Counted from the first letter of the stretch, positions 8,831 to 17,125 are shown. The stretch is 64,000 bases of DNA from G963674685 sp963674685 (GCA_963674685.2 CAXXWT010000003.1:434001-498000); one strand, 5' to 3'. Numbers and translations: made by a program. Notes: generated from the letters alone by a model not told the origin.

Positions 8831-8849
8831 TTGAATTTCTCCTTATCCG

Positions 8850-9368
8850 TTAAGTAAATGAAACATCGCAGCCGACACTGCAGTCGAGCATGGGGCTCAT
8901 CTGCGTGGGACCGGCTGCTATGGATACCGTGATAGCCTGATCGCAGGTCACGACCAGGTCGAAAATCCCCTCGGAATCCGTCCTGATGATCAAATCGTCG
9001 CTCCCATCACCTGAAAGAACGGAACCGTTCTCGCCGTTTGTCATGTTTGCCCGGTCATCACAGGTAAGACGAAGCACATGGGAAGCTGCGACATCTCCGC
9101 CCAGCAGGTTTTTCAGACTTAGGACAACCTCCCGTGTGGTCGAATTCATGACCTCCGGTTCGTCCCATTCCACCGCAATATATCGGTTCAGAAGTTCAGA
9201 CGACGGCCCACCAACCTGATCAACCACTTCCAGAAATCCGCCTTCGATAGCGGTTTGAAGCTCCGCTGTCAGATCATTTGCCCACATAGTTCCGTCGGGC
9301 TTAATCACCATGCCTTTGCCGGGCACATCAATTGTCGTATTCGATATGTTTTTCAGCTTGATCAGCAT
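8850..9368 (-). CDS. Two-domain virion protein (ligand-like N-domain plus beta-sandwich)
   Basis: This 172-residue protein has two parts. Residues 1-55 (MLIKLKNISNTTIDVPGKGM onward, with VIKPDGTMW and EGGFLEVVDQ) resemble the N-terminal domain of the protein at 10165-10509 (VIHPEGKAH, ESGLVEVIGA). Residues about 60-172 are the beta-sandwich shared with 8414-8830. It thus combines modules from two neighbours. A head-decoration or neck-fibre role is plausible from position. The stop overlaps the next start by 1 base. Confidence 0.62.
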   Translation of the reverse strand: MLIKLKNISNTTIDVPGKGMVIKPDGTMWANDLTAELQTAIEGGFLEVVDQVGGPSSELLNRYIAVEWDEPEVMNSTTREVVLSLKNLLGGDVAASHVLRLTCDDRANMTNGENGSVLSGDGSDDLIIRTDSEGIFDLVVTCDQAITVSIAAGPTQMSPMLDCSVGCDVSFT

Positions 9369-9748
9369 TATTCCTGTTCCTTATATTCGCGCTCCAGGAT
9401 GAGCCGCTTGTGGGACTTGGCACTGAAAACCGTCTTCGCTTCGATGTGAGTGATCCGGTACCGAACGTCCTCCAGAATCAGAAAATCGCCCTCCAGTACA
9501 TCAGCGTCGTAATCAACATTGGCGGAAGCATCCGCGCCTTCTTGCTCCAGCCCCTCCGGTGTACCCGGAAGAAACTCGATAGGCAGTTCTTCGGAGATGA
9601 CTGTTTCGGACGGCTCGTGCGAACCGTAGAAATCGTCGTCGCCCTCCTTGGCCGGGCGGATTACTCGGCAGAGCGTTTCGTCAGCGTGGATCAACTCACT
9701 CACATCATTTTCGACGCGCCGTTTTTCCCGATCAGTCATCAAGGACAT
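9368..9748 (-). CDS. Head-tail adaptor / head closure protein
   Basis: The C-terminal half (ADVLEGDFLILEDVRYRITH, then SAKSHKRLILER) matches the look of phage head-closure/head-tail joining proteins of the SPP1 gp16/HK97 gp7 type, which are beta barrels with an "LxxxDxLxxxGxxYxV" core. It lies immediately after the gp6-like connector. The ATG at 9748 has an AGGTGG ribosome-binding site inside the upstream gene; a GTG at 9751 is the alternative. Confidence 0.68.
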   Translation of the reverse strand: MSLMTDREKRRVENDVSELIHADETLCRVIRPAKEGDDDFYGSHEPSETVISEELPIEFLPGTPEGLEQEGADASANVDYDADVLEGDFLILEDVRYRITHIEAKTVFSAKSHKRLILEREYKEQE

Positions 9749-10178
9749 CACTTCCCACCTCGAAAATCTGGGGTTTCATGTTCTCCACTGGCAAAAGACC
9801 GTCATTCATCTCCGGATTGATCCGCGATACGGCCTCGCGGTATCTGGCCAACAGGTCCTTTTCCAAATCTCCCCAGGCCTTGGCCTGCATGGACTTGTCC
9901 ACTTTCTTGTCAGCCGAGGCGAACGTGAAATTCGCACTGGCCGCCGAGCGCAGCATCGAACAGCAAAAAGCATGGGCACGAAGAAGGATCAGATCGGTTT
10001 CGTCGCCGGGATTCGGGATGATCGTGTCTTCATCGATTGCATAGGTCCGCCCGATATCCCTATTGACGGCTAGAATCGCCCGCGTGAACGCCCGCAACAG
10101 ATCATTGTCGGCGAGCAAATCACCGGACGAATCGCCCAGGTCGGTCCTTAGCAGCGCGATGGCCTCAGCTATCGTCAT
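9732..10178 (-). CDS. Head-tail connector, gp6-like adaptor
   Basis: A 148-residue, mostly helical protein (MTIAEAIALLRTDLGDSSGD onward). LRTDLGD at the N-terminus, the ILLRAHAFCCSMLRSAA helix and a KAWGDLEKDLLARYREAV helix are typical of gp6/gp15-like adaptors that sit under the portal ring. It is the first connector after the capsid block and overlaps the downstream gene by 17-20 bases. Confidence 0.75.
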   Translation of the reverse strand: MTIAEAIALLRTDLGDSSGDLLADNDLLRAFTRAILAVNRDIGRTYAIDEDTIIPNPGDETDLILLRAHAFCCSMLRSAASANFTFASADKKVDKSMQAKAWGDLEKDLLARYREAVSRINPEMNDGLLPVENMKPQIFEVGSDVLDD

Positions 10179-10509
10179 CGTTCTTTTCTTTCTCTAAAAT
10201 TTTGAGTCGCCGGTTGATGGCGTCCTTCACCTTTTTAGCCCTTGCGTCGGCCAGGAGATCACGCAGCATGTCCGTATCCTCGATGGTTTCGATTGCGGCC
10301 ACCGCCTCATGCGCCAGAAGGTCGTTGATCGGAAAGGCCAGCTTCTGCCTTTTTGCACCAATCACCTCGACCAGGCCGCTTTCAACAGCCTTGATCACCG
10401 GGCCGTCCATGCGAGAAACATGGGCTTTTCCTTCCGGATGGATCACAACCGTTCCGGATTCCAATGGGAGCACAAGGCGTGTCTTCGTCAGATTCCTGAT
10501 GTCCGGCAT
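10165..10509 (-). CDS. Small protein with shared N-terminal domain and basic tail
   Basis: This 114-residue protein follows the major capsid gene. Its N-terminal 50 residues are related to those of the protein at 8850-9368. The C-terminal half is helical (LAHEAVAAIETIEDTDMLRD) and ends Lys/Asp-rich. It may be a capsid-end or connector accessory; the sequence does not define a function. Confidence 0.6.
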   Translation of the reverse strand: MPDIRNLTKTRLVLPLESGTVVIHPEGKAHVSRMDGPVIKAVESGLVEVIGAKRQKLAFPINDLLAHEAVAAIETIEDTDMLRDLLADARAKKVKDAINRRLKILEKEKNDDDS

Positions 10510-10519
10510 AGCTTCTCCC

Positions 10520-11383
10520 TTATGGCTCGATGACGACTTTCCCGATGATGTCTGGTCGTAAAACGCCCTGCGCCACTTCCATCCAGACCAACCAGCCCGT
10601 CTTAAATTGCAGGGCTTTACGAATGCTCTCAGTGGTCAACGTCTGCCTGATGGCGAACTTGCCGATTTCCTCATCCGGCAGAATCAAAACTTCGTTCAGA
10701 TCGCCCGCCGAGGTTTTCAGGATGTTGGCTCCGCTGAATATCTTGATGATGCCCTTGGCGCGAAGCTCATGACTTGTCTGCGGATCCAGGTCCCAACCGC
10801 GCATGTCGTTAAAACGGGCGCCACGAAGGGCGATGGTGCTGATCGACAGTTCCTGGTCCTCAAGAATCGAGATCGCTTCGTTGAGGGCGTCTTCGGTTAG
10901 CTTGCCGCCGGTCACGGTGACCGTGTTTCCCGACGGCACCGCCGCGCTGATCACGCTGATGGTCTGCTTGTCGATCTTCTTGCGGATTTCATTGGCCGCG
11001 GCCTTTTGAATATCCACCAGCGATCCCATGTTTCCATGTTTCAAGCTGGAAATATCCACCATGGGCGCAGAGTGAACGCGGTGCAGCGGAAACTCCACTT
11101 CCTCTTCGCCCAATACGGTTTCCTGGGCGACGCCGTTTTTGGAAATCCAGTAGGCTTTGACCTTCGGCTTCTTCTGGTATTTTGGCGTTTCCCCTTTGGG
11201 CAGGTTGTGCTTGGTCAAAAGCAGCGACGTGATTTCCTTGCGCTTGATTTCCTGCTCAATAGGCGCGGCAATGGCTGCCGCAAGAGCCTTGAGTCCATCG
11301 TCGGTCGAAACCGCCTCTGAAAGAAGCTCGGCCATTGCCTCCATATATTGCTGAGAGCCGACATCGATCCCCGTCATTTCCAT
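10520..11383 (-). CDS. Major capsid protein (HK97-like fold expected)
   Basis: This 287-residue protein lies directly after the decoration protein and the protease/scaffold gene, the standard capsid order. The N-terminal ~100 residues are helical and charged, like a delta/N-arm region. The core contains AANEIRKKIDKQTISVIS, LTEDALNEAISILEDQELS, and the typical C-terminal TGWLVWMEVAQGVLRPDIIG segment with TTESIRKALQFK before it. ALRGARFNDMRGWD fits the P-domain loop. A consensus Shine-Dalgarno GGAGGTGATC precedes the start. Confidence 0.82.
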   Translation of the reverse strand: MEMTGIDVGSQQYMEAMAELLSEAVSTDDGLKALAAAIAAPIEQEIKRKEITSLLLTKHNLPKGETPKYQKKPKVKAYWISKNGVAQETVLGEEEVEFPLHRVHSAPMVDISSLKHGNMGSLVDIQKAAANEIRKKIDKQTISVISAAVPSGNTVTVTGGKLTEDALNEAISILEDQELSISTIALRGARFNDMRGWDLDPQTSHELRAKGIIKIFSGANILKTSAGDLNEVLILPDEEIGKFAIRQTLTTESIRKALQFKTGWLVWMEVAQGVLRPDIIGKVVIEP

Positions 11384-11395
11384 TTGATCACCTCC

Positions 11396-11764
11396 TTAAA
11401 CCAAGAGCTGGAATTTGAGCACGCCGCCCGACACGGAAATGGCTTTAGCCACCACGGTGTCGCCGGTGCCTACGCCGTTGGTCAGATTCCCATTTGTGTT
11501 GTGGACCTTGAGCAGTTCGCCTGCCTGGATCGTGCCGGTGAAGTAGTCGGTTTCGTACACGCCGCCGTCCGTATAAATGGTCGGCATCTCGCCGTCGGTC
11601 ACGTCCTTAAAAAGAATGCCGAAGGCCGGGTCCGTCGCGTCATCGGAGACCGCAAAAAGATCGTCATCGACAATTCGCATCACCTGCCCGCTGAGGGCGT
11701 TGCCCTGGGCATATCCGTCTCCGTAGGCGATGCCGGTGTCGTGTTTCACATCGAGAAAAGACAT
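11396..11764 (-). CDS. Capsid decoration/stabilisation protein
   Basis: A 122-residue, beta-rich protein between scaffold and major capsid genes. AYGDGYAQGNALSGQVMRIV, FAVSDDATDPAFGILFKDV, and AGELLKVHNTNGNLTN fit head decoration proteins of the lambda gpD/DUF2190 kind, which bind three-fold sites of the expanded capsid. Asp/Gly/Thr-rich and without Cys. Confidence 0.7.
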   Translation of the reverse strand: MSFLDVKHDTGIAYGDGYAQGNALSGQVMRIVDDDLFAVSDDATDPAFGILFKDVTDGEMPTIYTDGGVYETDYFTGTIQAGELLKVHNTNGNLTNGVGTGDTVVAKAISVSGGVLKFQLLV

Positions 11765-11765
11765 G

Positions 11766-12314
11766 TCACGCTACCTCCTGATTTGTGTTGGCTTTGTAGG
11801 CCGCCATGAATCCCGATTTGAGTTTCTCTTCGAGATTCGCCGGTTTCTTGTCGTCCACCACGAGCGGATCGACGCCGGCGTCCGATTTCATACGACCTTT
11901 GTTTGTTGCTTCTGATTTTTGTGACTGTCCCGATTCATCCTTGTCGAGCGGGGCTTTTCCCGGCGCCGCAAGGCTTTCGATGACGCTTTTCGTCGCAGCC
12001 AGCGCGTCCTCGGAAAGTTCGGCGAGCCGCTCCAGTTCGGCGCTCCGTTCCTTGTCGCTCTCAAAGGTTCGGCCTTTCGTCTCCCACCTTTTGAGCAGCT
12101 GCTCGGCTTGCACCTTGCGCTGCGCGGCGGCTTGAGAAGCTTCCATCTCCTCGATTCGTTTTTGCGCCTGCTCAAGCTGCGTCTTTAGCCGCTTGTTTTC
12201 CTCTCGAAGCTTTTTCAACTCCGACTCAGTGTCGCCGCCGCCGGGGTCCTGGGATTGCTCGTCTTTTTCGACGAACTCATCTGCCCCCTTGATGTCCTTG
12301 TTTTTGTCAGCCAT
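11766..12314 (-). CDS. Nested scaffold protein from an internal start
   Basis: Inside the fusion gene an in-frame ATG (MADKNKDIKGADEF) is preceded at 6 bases by AGGAAAGGAT, one of the best ribosome-binding sites in the window. Translation from it gives a 182-residue protein that is just the coiled-coil scaffold part (SELKKLREENKRLKTQLEQ, then KRIEEMEASQAAAQRKV). This is the same plan as lambda C/Nu3, in which the scaffold is made in excess from within the protease gene. Confidence 0.72.
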   Translation of the reverse strand: MADKNKDIKGADEFVEKDEQSQDPGGGDTESELKKLREENKRLKTQLEQAQKRIEEMEASQAAAQRKVQAEQLLKRWETKGRTFESDKERSAELERLAELSEDALAATKSVIESLAAPGKAPLDKDESGQSQKSEATNKGRMKSDAGVDPLVVDDKKPANLEEKLKSGFMAAYKANTNQEVA

Positions 12315-15260
12315 CGATTTATCCTTTCCTGTGGTGAGCCCAGTCGAACCATGAAGGTTTGCAACCTTTTTGATCAGGGCGTTTTCGTCCGCGCCCTTTT
12401 TGTCCAATAGACCCATGCCGGTGAATGTGACGCCATGCAGGATTTCGAAGCAGGGTTTGCCCTGGTAGGCGCCGCCCTTGTAATTTTTCAGATGCACGCA
12501 GTACTCGGCTTTGCTCTTCACGCGCTTGCCGCATATCGAGCATTCGCCTTCGGCGTAATCGCACTCCATCGAGACCTGTTTGACGATTCCCTTGCGGAGC
12601 AGCTTGTAGGCCAGTCGGGCGTTTTCAGAATCCGCTGTGTAAAGCTCGGCAACACCTTCAATCCGGCTTTTCTTGCCCTCCTCGACAAAATCCGCCGACA
12701 CGATCCCGCCCACGATGTCCCGGAAATCCTGGCTATGGAGAAGGTCCACTTTCTTGTTGATGGCGGTTTGGAAAGCCTTGCGGCATTCATCTTCCGTGAA
12801 GTGATCGCCGTTCTTGTTGGTGCCGACGTGGGTGAGGATGAAGGAAAACTGTTTATCGCCAGTGCCGGATTGAGAGGCCGCCGCATCCGCGTTTAGCGAA
12901 TCAACCAGCAACTCTCCGGTCACGCTGGTATGGAAATTAGCCGGTGCATCGGCCTTTGCCGCCATGGGCTGGCCCGCAACGAATAAAAGCTCCTGTGCAT
13001 CGGCTCCGCCGCCCGGCGCGCCGTAGCGGGCGATGTTGTAACGAATATCCATCCGTTTGACGGACACACTCTGGAAACGATCCATAAGCATCGATTTGAT
13101 TTCCGGTTCGCGAGGGAAGGCCTTGTCCCGATAGGAGATTAGGATCGACTTGGCGCGTGCATTTGAAATCACGCCACGCATCAGGTCCGCGATGGTCTGC
13201 TTGTTGAACTTGGTGCCCGACTCATAATCACGACGGGCGTTGTCACGGATTTCCTTATCCGCCCACATCGTCATCAAGCCTTCGACGAAGTGCATCTTGC
13301 CTTCGTAATCGTTGGCTCCAAACTCGGTGATGTAAGGCGGGTCCGCGTAGATAAGGTCCACGTCCAGCTTGGGCAAAAGCTGCTGCACATCGTCGCAATG
13401 CGCCTTACATGGCGTGCCTGAATCAAAGATCAGACCGTTGATCTTGCGAACATTGCGGACGAACAGGTCGCGAAAATCCTCAATCGGGATATCGCCCAGG
13501 CTGGTGTCTTTTTTACTTTCATCCTCGGGGCGGCCTGTCATGCCCTTTTTGGATCGGCCGAACTCCCCAAACCGCGCCTTGGTCATGCAGCTGTAGCCGA
13601 GGGCGAAAAGGGCAATGTCCTTTTTGTACCCGGACAGCTTCTGAGCATTAGCCCAGGTGTTGTCGAGGAACCGGAGAATCTCCGGCGTAAAGTAATAGTC
13701 GGTAAAGGTTTTTTCGCAGAAACCGTTCTTGCCAGTATTTTTGGCAAGCAACGCTTCGATTTCCTCGTCGGAAACCGTTTCCTTCTGATTCTCCACTACC
13801 GCCCGTGCGATGTGATACGGGTACCGCATCCGGTCGTTGGCGTGGACAGCCAGGCCCTTTCGTTTGAAAAAGTACGCCACGTTCCCGCCGCCGGATAAGG
13901 CGTCCAGCATGGTCTTCGCGTCCTTGGGGCTGTTTTGCCAAATCCAGTCCAGCGCGAAATACTTGCTGCCCATGTAGGGAGACACGCGCACCTTGTCCGG
14001 CGCCGCAAATGTCGACAGCAGATCAAGATCAGCCGAATGCAGAATGCCGAATGCGGAATTGGGAATGAAAAAGCCCTCAGCCGAAAGCTGGCCGTCTTCA
14101 TCAAATTCGGCACTCCGCATTACTAATTCCGCGTTGGAATCCTGCGCTGCCGCTTTCGTGGCCTTGCAGATGAAAAGATGTTCCTTCGCGTTGCTGGCGT
14201 CGCCGTGCCGGGCGCTGATCTGGTAATGGTGATCTTTGGATTCCATCGCCACTGAGCGCCCCAGGTCTTTGACGATCTTCATGACCTCCGGTTCGGACGG
14301 ATACGCCTGGTCACGGTAGCTGATGATCCAATTTGGAATGTGGGTGCAGGCACCGAGGAAATCATTAAAGAAGTTGGAGGCATTGGCCTTGGTCATCCCG
14401 GACTTTTCGATCCGGTAGATTTTGGTCTTGGTGCCCTCGACGATTTCCTTGCCATCCCAATAGGTCATCAGACCTTCCACGAAGTGGTAGGACCGCTCGT
14501 AATTGGTCTGGGAAAACTTGGTCGCATAGGGCGGGTCGAAGTACGCCAGGTCCACTTTCACCTGGGGGGCGTTCTCCACTATGTCGCCGCAATGGGATTT
14601 GCAGGGCTTGCCGTTATCGAAGACGAGCGAGTTGATGGTACGAACATTGGCCGCAAACCGCTGCTTGAAACGATCCGGTCCGTCCTGACGGTCGCCATGC
14701 GGAATCGTTGTTCCGAAATGCCCGAAACCGCCCTTGCCGGTGATGCAGGCTTTTCCCAGCGCGAACAGGGCGATGTCTTTTTTGAAGCCCGATAGCTGGT
14801 CGATGTTGGCGCGGATAGAATCGATGATCCCGTGCACACCCTCGGCAAAGTAGATGCCTGCAAAGTTTTTACGAACGAAATTCCCGGCCTTGGGGTTCGC
14901 GGCCAGGAGCGCATCAATCTCAGAATCGCTAACCGTTTCGCCTTTGTTTTCGATGATGGCACGGGCGATGTGGAAGCAGTACCGGAGCTTGTCGTTGGCT
15001 GTAACCGCCAGGCCCTTTTGCTTGAACATGAAACCGACCACCGAGGATCCGGAGAACATGTCGGCGGCGGAAGAAATGCCATCCGGCGTGTTGGCCCAAA
15101 TGAAATCGATCAGCTTTTGCTTCGAGCCGATGAAGTTAGTGACGTAACGTCGCTGCTCCTCGGCAGCCTGGGCGGAAAGCTCCTCGTCGCCGAAAAGCGA
15201 AAGCTCAGCTTCCGCCTCCAGCAAAAAGGAAAGTTTTTCCATGTCCGTTTGCAGCGCCAT
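11766..15260 (-). CDS. Fusion: two D12-class adenine DNA methyltransferases, prohead protease and scaffold
   Basis: A single 1164-residue ORF has four modules. Residues about 30-380 and 420-760 are two divergent D12 (Dam-type N6-adenine) methyltransferases, each with an IGSK/YMGSK AdoMet entry motif, a MFSGSSVVG or ALSGGGNVA motif I, and DPPY at about 241 and 638. Residues about 775-965 are a phage prohead protease: His in DLLHSQDF, Ser in VKQVSMEC, a Cys-rich insert (CSICGKRVKSKAEYC) and the FEILHGVTFTGMGLLDKKGAD end. From about 983 to the end it is a Gln/Glu/Lys coiled-coil scaffold. The ATG at 15260 is chosen for its GGAGCG ribosome-binding site; an in-frame codon at 15302 lies inside a terminator. 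Inferred role: capsid assembly, with the methyltransferases enclosed in the head. Confidence 0.85.
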   Translation of the reverse strand: MALQTDMEKLSFLLEAEAELSLFGDEELSAQAAEEQRRYVTNFIGSKQKLIDFIWANTPDGISSAADMFSGSSVVGFMFKQKGLAVTANDKLRYCFHIARAIIENKGETVSDSEIDALLAANPKAGNFVRKNFAGIYFAEGVHGIIDSIRANIDQLSGFKKDIALFALGKACITGKGGFGHFGTTIPHGDRQDGPDRFKQRFAANVRTINSLVFDNGKPCKSHCGDIVENAPQVKVDLAYFDPPYATKFSQTNYERSYHFVEGLMTYWDGKEIVEGTKTKIYRIEKSGMTKANASNFFNDFLGACTHIPNWIISYRDQAYPSEPEVMKIVKDLGRSVAMESKDHHYQISARHGDASNAKEHLFICKATKAAAQDSNAELVMRSAEFDEDGQLSAEGFFIPNSAFGILHSADLDLLSTFAAPDKVRVSPYMGSKYFALDWIWQNSPKDAKTMLDALSGGGNVAYFFKRKGLAVHANDRMRYPYHIARAVVENQKETVSDEEIEALLAKNTGKNGFCEKTFTDYYFTPEILRFLDNTWANAQKLSGYKKDIALFALGYSCMTKARFGEFGRSKKGMTGRPEDESKKDTSLGDIPIEDFRDLFVRNVRKINGLIFDSGTPCKAHCDDVQQLLPKLDVDLIYADPPYITEFGANDYEGKMHFVEGLMTMWADKEIRDNARRDYESGTKFNKQTIADLMRGVISNARAKSILISYRDKAFPREPEIKSMLMDRFQSVSVKRMDIRYNIARYGAPGGGADAQELLFVAGQPMAAKADAPANFHTSVTGELLVDSLNADAAASQSGTGDKQFSFILTHVGTNKNGDHFTEDECRKAFQTAINKKVDLLHSQDFRDIVGGIVSADFVEEGKKSRIEGVAELYTADSENARLAYKLLRKGIVKQVSMECDYAEGECSICGKRVKSKAEYCVHLKNYKGGAYQGKPCFEILHGVTFTGMGLLDKKGADENALIKKVANLHGSTGLTTGKDKSMADKNKDIKGADEFVEKDEQSQDPGGGDTESELKKLREENKRLKTQLEQAQKRIEEMEASQAAAQRKVQAEQLLKRWETKGRTFESDKERSAELERLAELSEDALAATKSVIESLAAPGKAPLDKDESGQSQKSEATNKGRMKSDAGVDPLVVDDKKPANLEEKLKSGFMAAYKANTNQEVA

Positions 15261-15273
15261 ACCCGCTCCAAAT

Positions 15274-15319
15274 AAAAAGCCCCGGCGAAGCGGGTGTTTC
15301 ACCCAACTTCACCGAGGCT
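15274..15319 (-). terminator. Rho-independent terminator upstream of the methyltransferase-protease gene
   Basis: On the minus strand AGCCTCGGTGAAG pairs imperfectly with CTTCGCCGGGGCT and TTTTT follows. It ends only about 14 bases before the ATG at 15260. The sequence before the stem (CGAGAAAATCGAGCC) is nearly the same as that before the terminator at 4290-4330 (CGAGAACATCGAGCC). Confidence 0.72.
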
Positions 15320-15355
15320 CGATTTTCTCGACCACCCCGAAAGGTTATGCGGTTA

Positions 15356-15487
15356 TCAAAGGTCCGTGAGCTTTATGTTCCGCTCGACCTTGATGTTGCA
15401 AAGCTTGCCATTCTGGAAATTCAAAGTCACCGATCCAAAGAATCGGTCTGCGATGAGCTTTTCCAAATAGGCGATTAGCTTCTTCAT
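15356..15487 (-). CDS. DUF2292-like small protein
   Basis: A 43-residue protein starting MKKLIAYLEKLIADRFFGSV. The pattern LxxLIxxRFFGxVxLxFQNGKLxxIKxExxxKL is that of the DUF2292 (YezD-like) small proteins often found in phages and near integrases; their function is unknown. A longer in-frame reading up to 15550 exists but lacks support, so the internal Met is chosen. Confidence 0.68.
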   Translation of the reverse strand: MKKLIAYLEKLIADRFFGSVTLNFQNGKLCNIKVERNIKLTDL

Positions 15488-15727
15488 ATGAGCAGAATAT
15501 GTAACCGTTTCGGAAAGGGCAAGAAAGGCAAATGGAAGTATTTTCCCCACATTACTTTCACAAAGATAGAGGGGTTGAATCCAGTGCCTTTGATTCTGCT
15601 AAATCTTGCTATTGTTTTGCCTTTTTCACGACGTTTATTTAGATTGCCATTTAGGTTGCATTTTACGCTGAATTATGGCAATTTTTCCTCAGATAAATAA
15701 GCACTTTATATTTTTCGGAGGTGAACC

Positions 15728-16465
15728 ATGAGTAAGACTCCAGCAATATTATGGACAGTTCCAGTTACATGCCTTTTTCTTGCATTAATAACACCTAGTG
15801 TCTTTGCTTATGAATATTCAAACCCCGTTGATTTGACCAAAATGTCGGACTACAACTCTGACAAACTGTTTGAATACGTTGGCAAAATCGTCGCTACTTT
15901 CAATGGCGACATATTTGATTTGTTCAATAACGAACTTAAACAATATGATTCCGATTTGAAGAAAAAGACGTTTTTGTCTTCATCCGAAGCGGATGCTTAT
16001 CGTCAAAAGCTGTCGGGGGAAAAGGCGAAATATCTGGCTTCCTCATTTAAAACAACTATTGGCGTCATTTCTGACTACGATCATTACAATATAAAAAGCA
16101 AGGGATTTGTAATATCGCCAGAAGAACTGAAGCAGCGAAGTGATGGAGAAAAAAATAAAAATCAAATCGATGGATTTTGGTTTCCCCAACTGAAATTCTG
16201 GATTGCTGACTTCGGTGGGAGGATGAAATTCACCAAGTCAGTAATTAAAGTGCCTGAGTCATCCGCAATGAATATCGAAGGAAAAGACTCGTATGTAGTT
16301 GCCTATTTTCAGTTGACAGGGAAAACGCATGTTTTTAAGCGAAGGATACCCTATCCAAATGGAACCGTAATAGTCATCGACGATCACTACCCGATCGTGA
16401 AGAATTTGACTATTAAAATTGAAGAGAAATCAACAGGAAACGAGCTTTTTAGCCAATCATTTTAG
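15728..16465 (+). CDS. Secreted protein of unknown function (moron-like)
   Basis: This 245-residue protein has a clear Sec signal peptide (hydrophobic WTVPVTCLFLALITPSVFA, cleavage likely after FA). The mature part is rich in Lys, Asp, Tyr and Ser and matches no family I know. It is read against the late operon, is visibly more A+T-rich than its neighbours, and has its own AT-rich upstream region and a CGGAGGTGAACC ribosome-binding site. These traits fit a moron (lysogenic-conversion gene). It should be exported to the periplasm or surface of the lysogen. Confidence 0.72.
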   Translation: MSKTPAILWTVPVTCLFLALITPSVFAYEYSNPVDLTKMSDYNSDKLFEYVGKIVATFNGDIFDLFNNELKQYDSDLKKKTFLSSSEADAYRQKLSGEKAKYLASSFKTTIGVISDYDHYNIKSKGFVISPEELKQRSDGEKNKNQIDGFWFPQLKFWIADFGGRMKFTKSVIKVPESSAMNIEGKDSYVVAYFQLTGKTHVFKRRIPYPNGTVIVIDDHYPIVKNLTIKIEEKSTGNELFSQSF

Positions 16466-16485
16466 CAATAAATTAGGAGAGGAAA

Positions 16486-16770
16486 ATGACGAAGCACAGA
16501 AAGGAACTTGCCAGCGTCCCTTTTCACAACGGGCAATACCGTTTCTGTCTTGATGAGGTTGTTCGTGATGACGAGGACAACAGGATTGAGTTTGCATTTG
16601 TCTGGAGAGGAAGCAAAGTATCTCCCGATGCATTCATCCCTAAGCCGGCGTATTTCGATTGGGAATTACTTGGTCAGACTATTCGGAAGGCCGTTAAAAG
16701 TGGTGAATTGCCGCAGAATGAGTTTAATGCGTTTATTATGGAACTGATGGACTTGAATCCAAAAACTTAG
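16486..16770 (+). CDS. Small hypothetical protein paired with the secreted moron
   Basis: A 94-residue protein begins 20 bases after the secreted protein, with an AGGAGAGGAAA ribosome-binding site. Acidic residues and aromatic residues are frequent (EFAFVWRGSKVSPDAFIPKP). No signal peptide and no family recognised. Its last 35 bases overlap the convergent minus-strand gene at 16736. Confidence 0.6.
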   Translation: MTKHRKELASVPFHNGQYRFCLDEVVRDDEDNRIEFAFVWRGSKVSPDAFIPKPAYFDWELLGQTIRKAVKSGELPQNEFNAFIMELMDLNPKT

Positions 16771-17125
16771 CGATATTACTAAATCTTCTTGGTTTTCCCA
16801 TATTTTCAATAACATCCTCGACGCATTCACATGAGCTCACATACCGATCCGTCTCCACGATCTCTCCAAAAGTCCCACTATATGGCGAACGGCTTTCTTG
16901 CCAATATTCCAGAAAGCCATCGTTGAGCCAGGGATCGACGCCCTGTTCGATCCAGTCGTTTAACATCCAATTGACCTCGTCTTCGCGTTCCTCGAAGCCG
17001 GGAAGATATCCCATGTCGAAGCTGGTCGGCGTCACCACCCACACACCGGCGGGCACGTAGGGGTCGAGGCCCTTTTCAAAGCGCTTCCCGTCATAAACGA
17101 AGTCGATCATATACTTCAGCTTCAT
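16736..17125 (-). CDS. Hypothetical protein, candidate immunity or accessory to the head protein
   Basis: A 129-residue protein starts MKLKYMIDFVYDGKRFEKGL, with an ATGA overlap on the previous stop, which decides the start over an upstream in-frame codon. It is acidic and aromatic-rich (ENWMLNDWIEQGVDPWLND-like stretch). No family recognised. It is the second of two small genes directly after the 1530-residue protein; small acidic proteins after a toxin-like C-terminus are often immunity proteins, but nothing in the sequence proves this here. Confidence 0.6.
   Translation of the reverse strand: MKLKYMIDFVYDGKRFEKGLDPYVPAGVWVVTPTSFDMGYLPGFEEREDEVNWMLNDWIEQGVDPWLNDGFLEYWQESRSPYSGTFGEIVETDRYVSSCECVEDVIENMGKPRRFSNIAKFLDSSPSVP

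Noticed and set aside
11766..15302. Start of the methyltransferase-protease fusion at 15302
   Set aside because: The extra 14 codons lie inside a strong terminator hairpin. The ATG at 15260 has a good ribosome-binding site after it.
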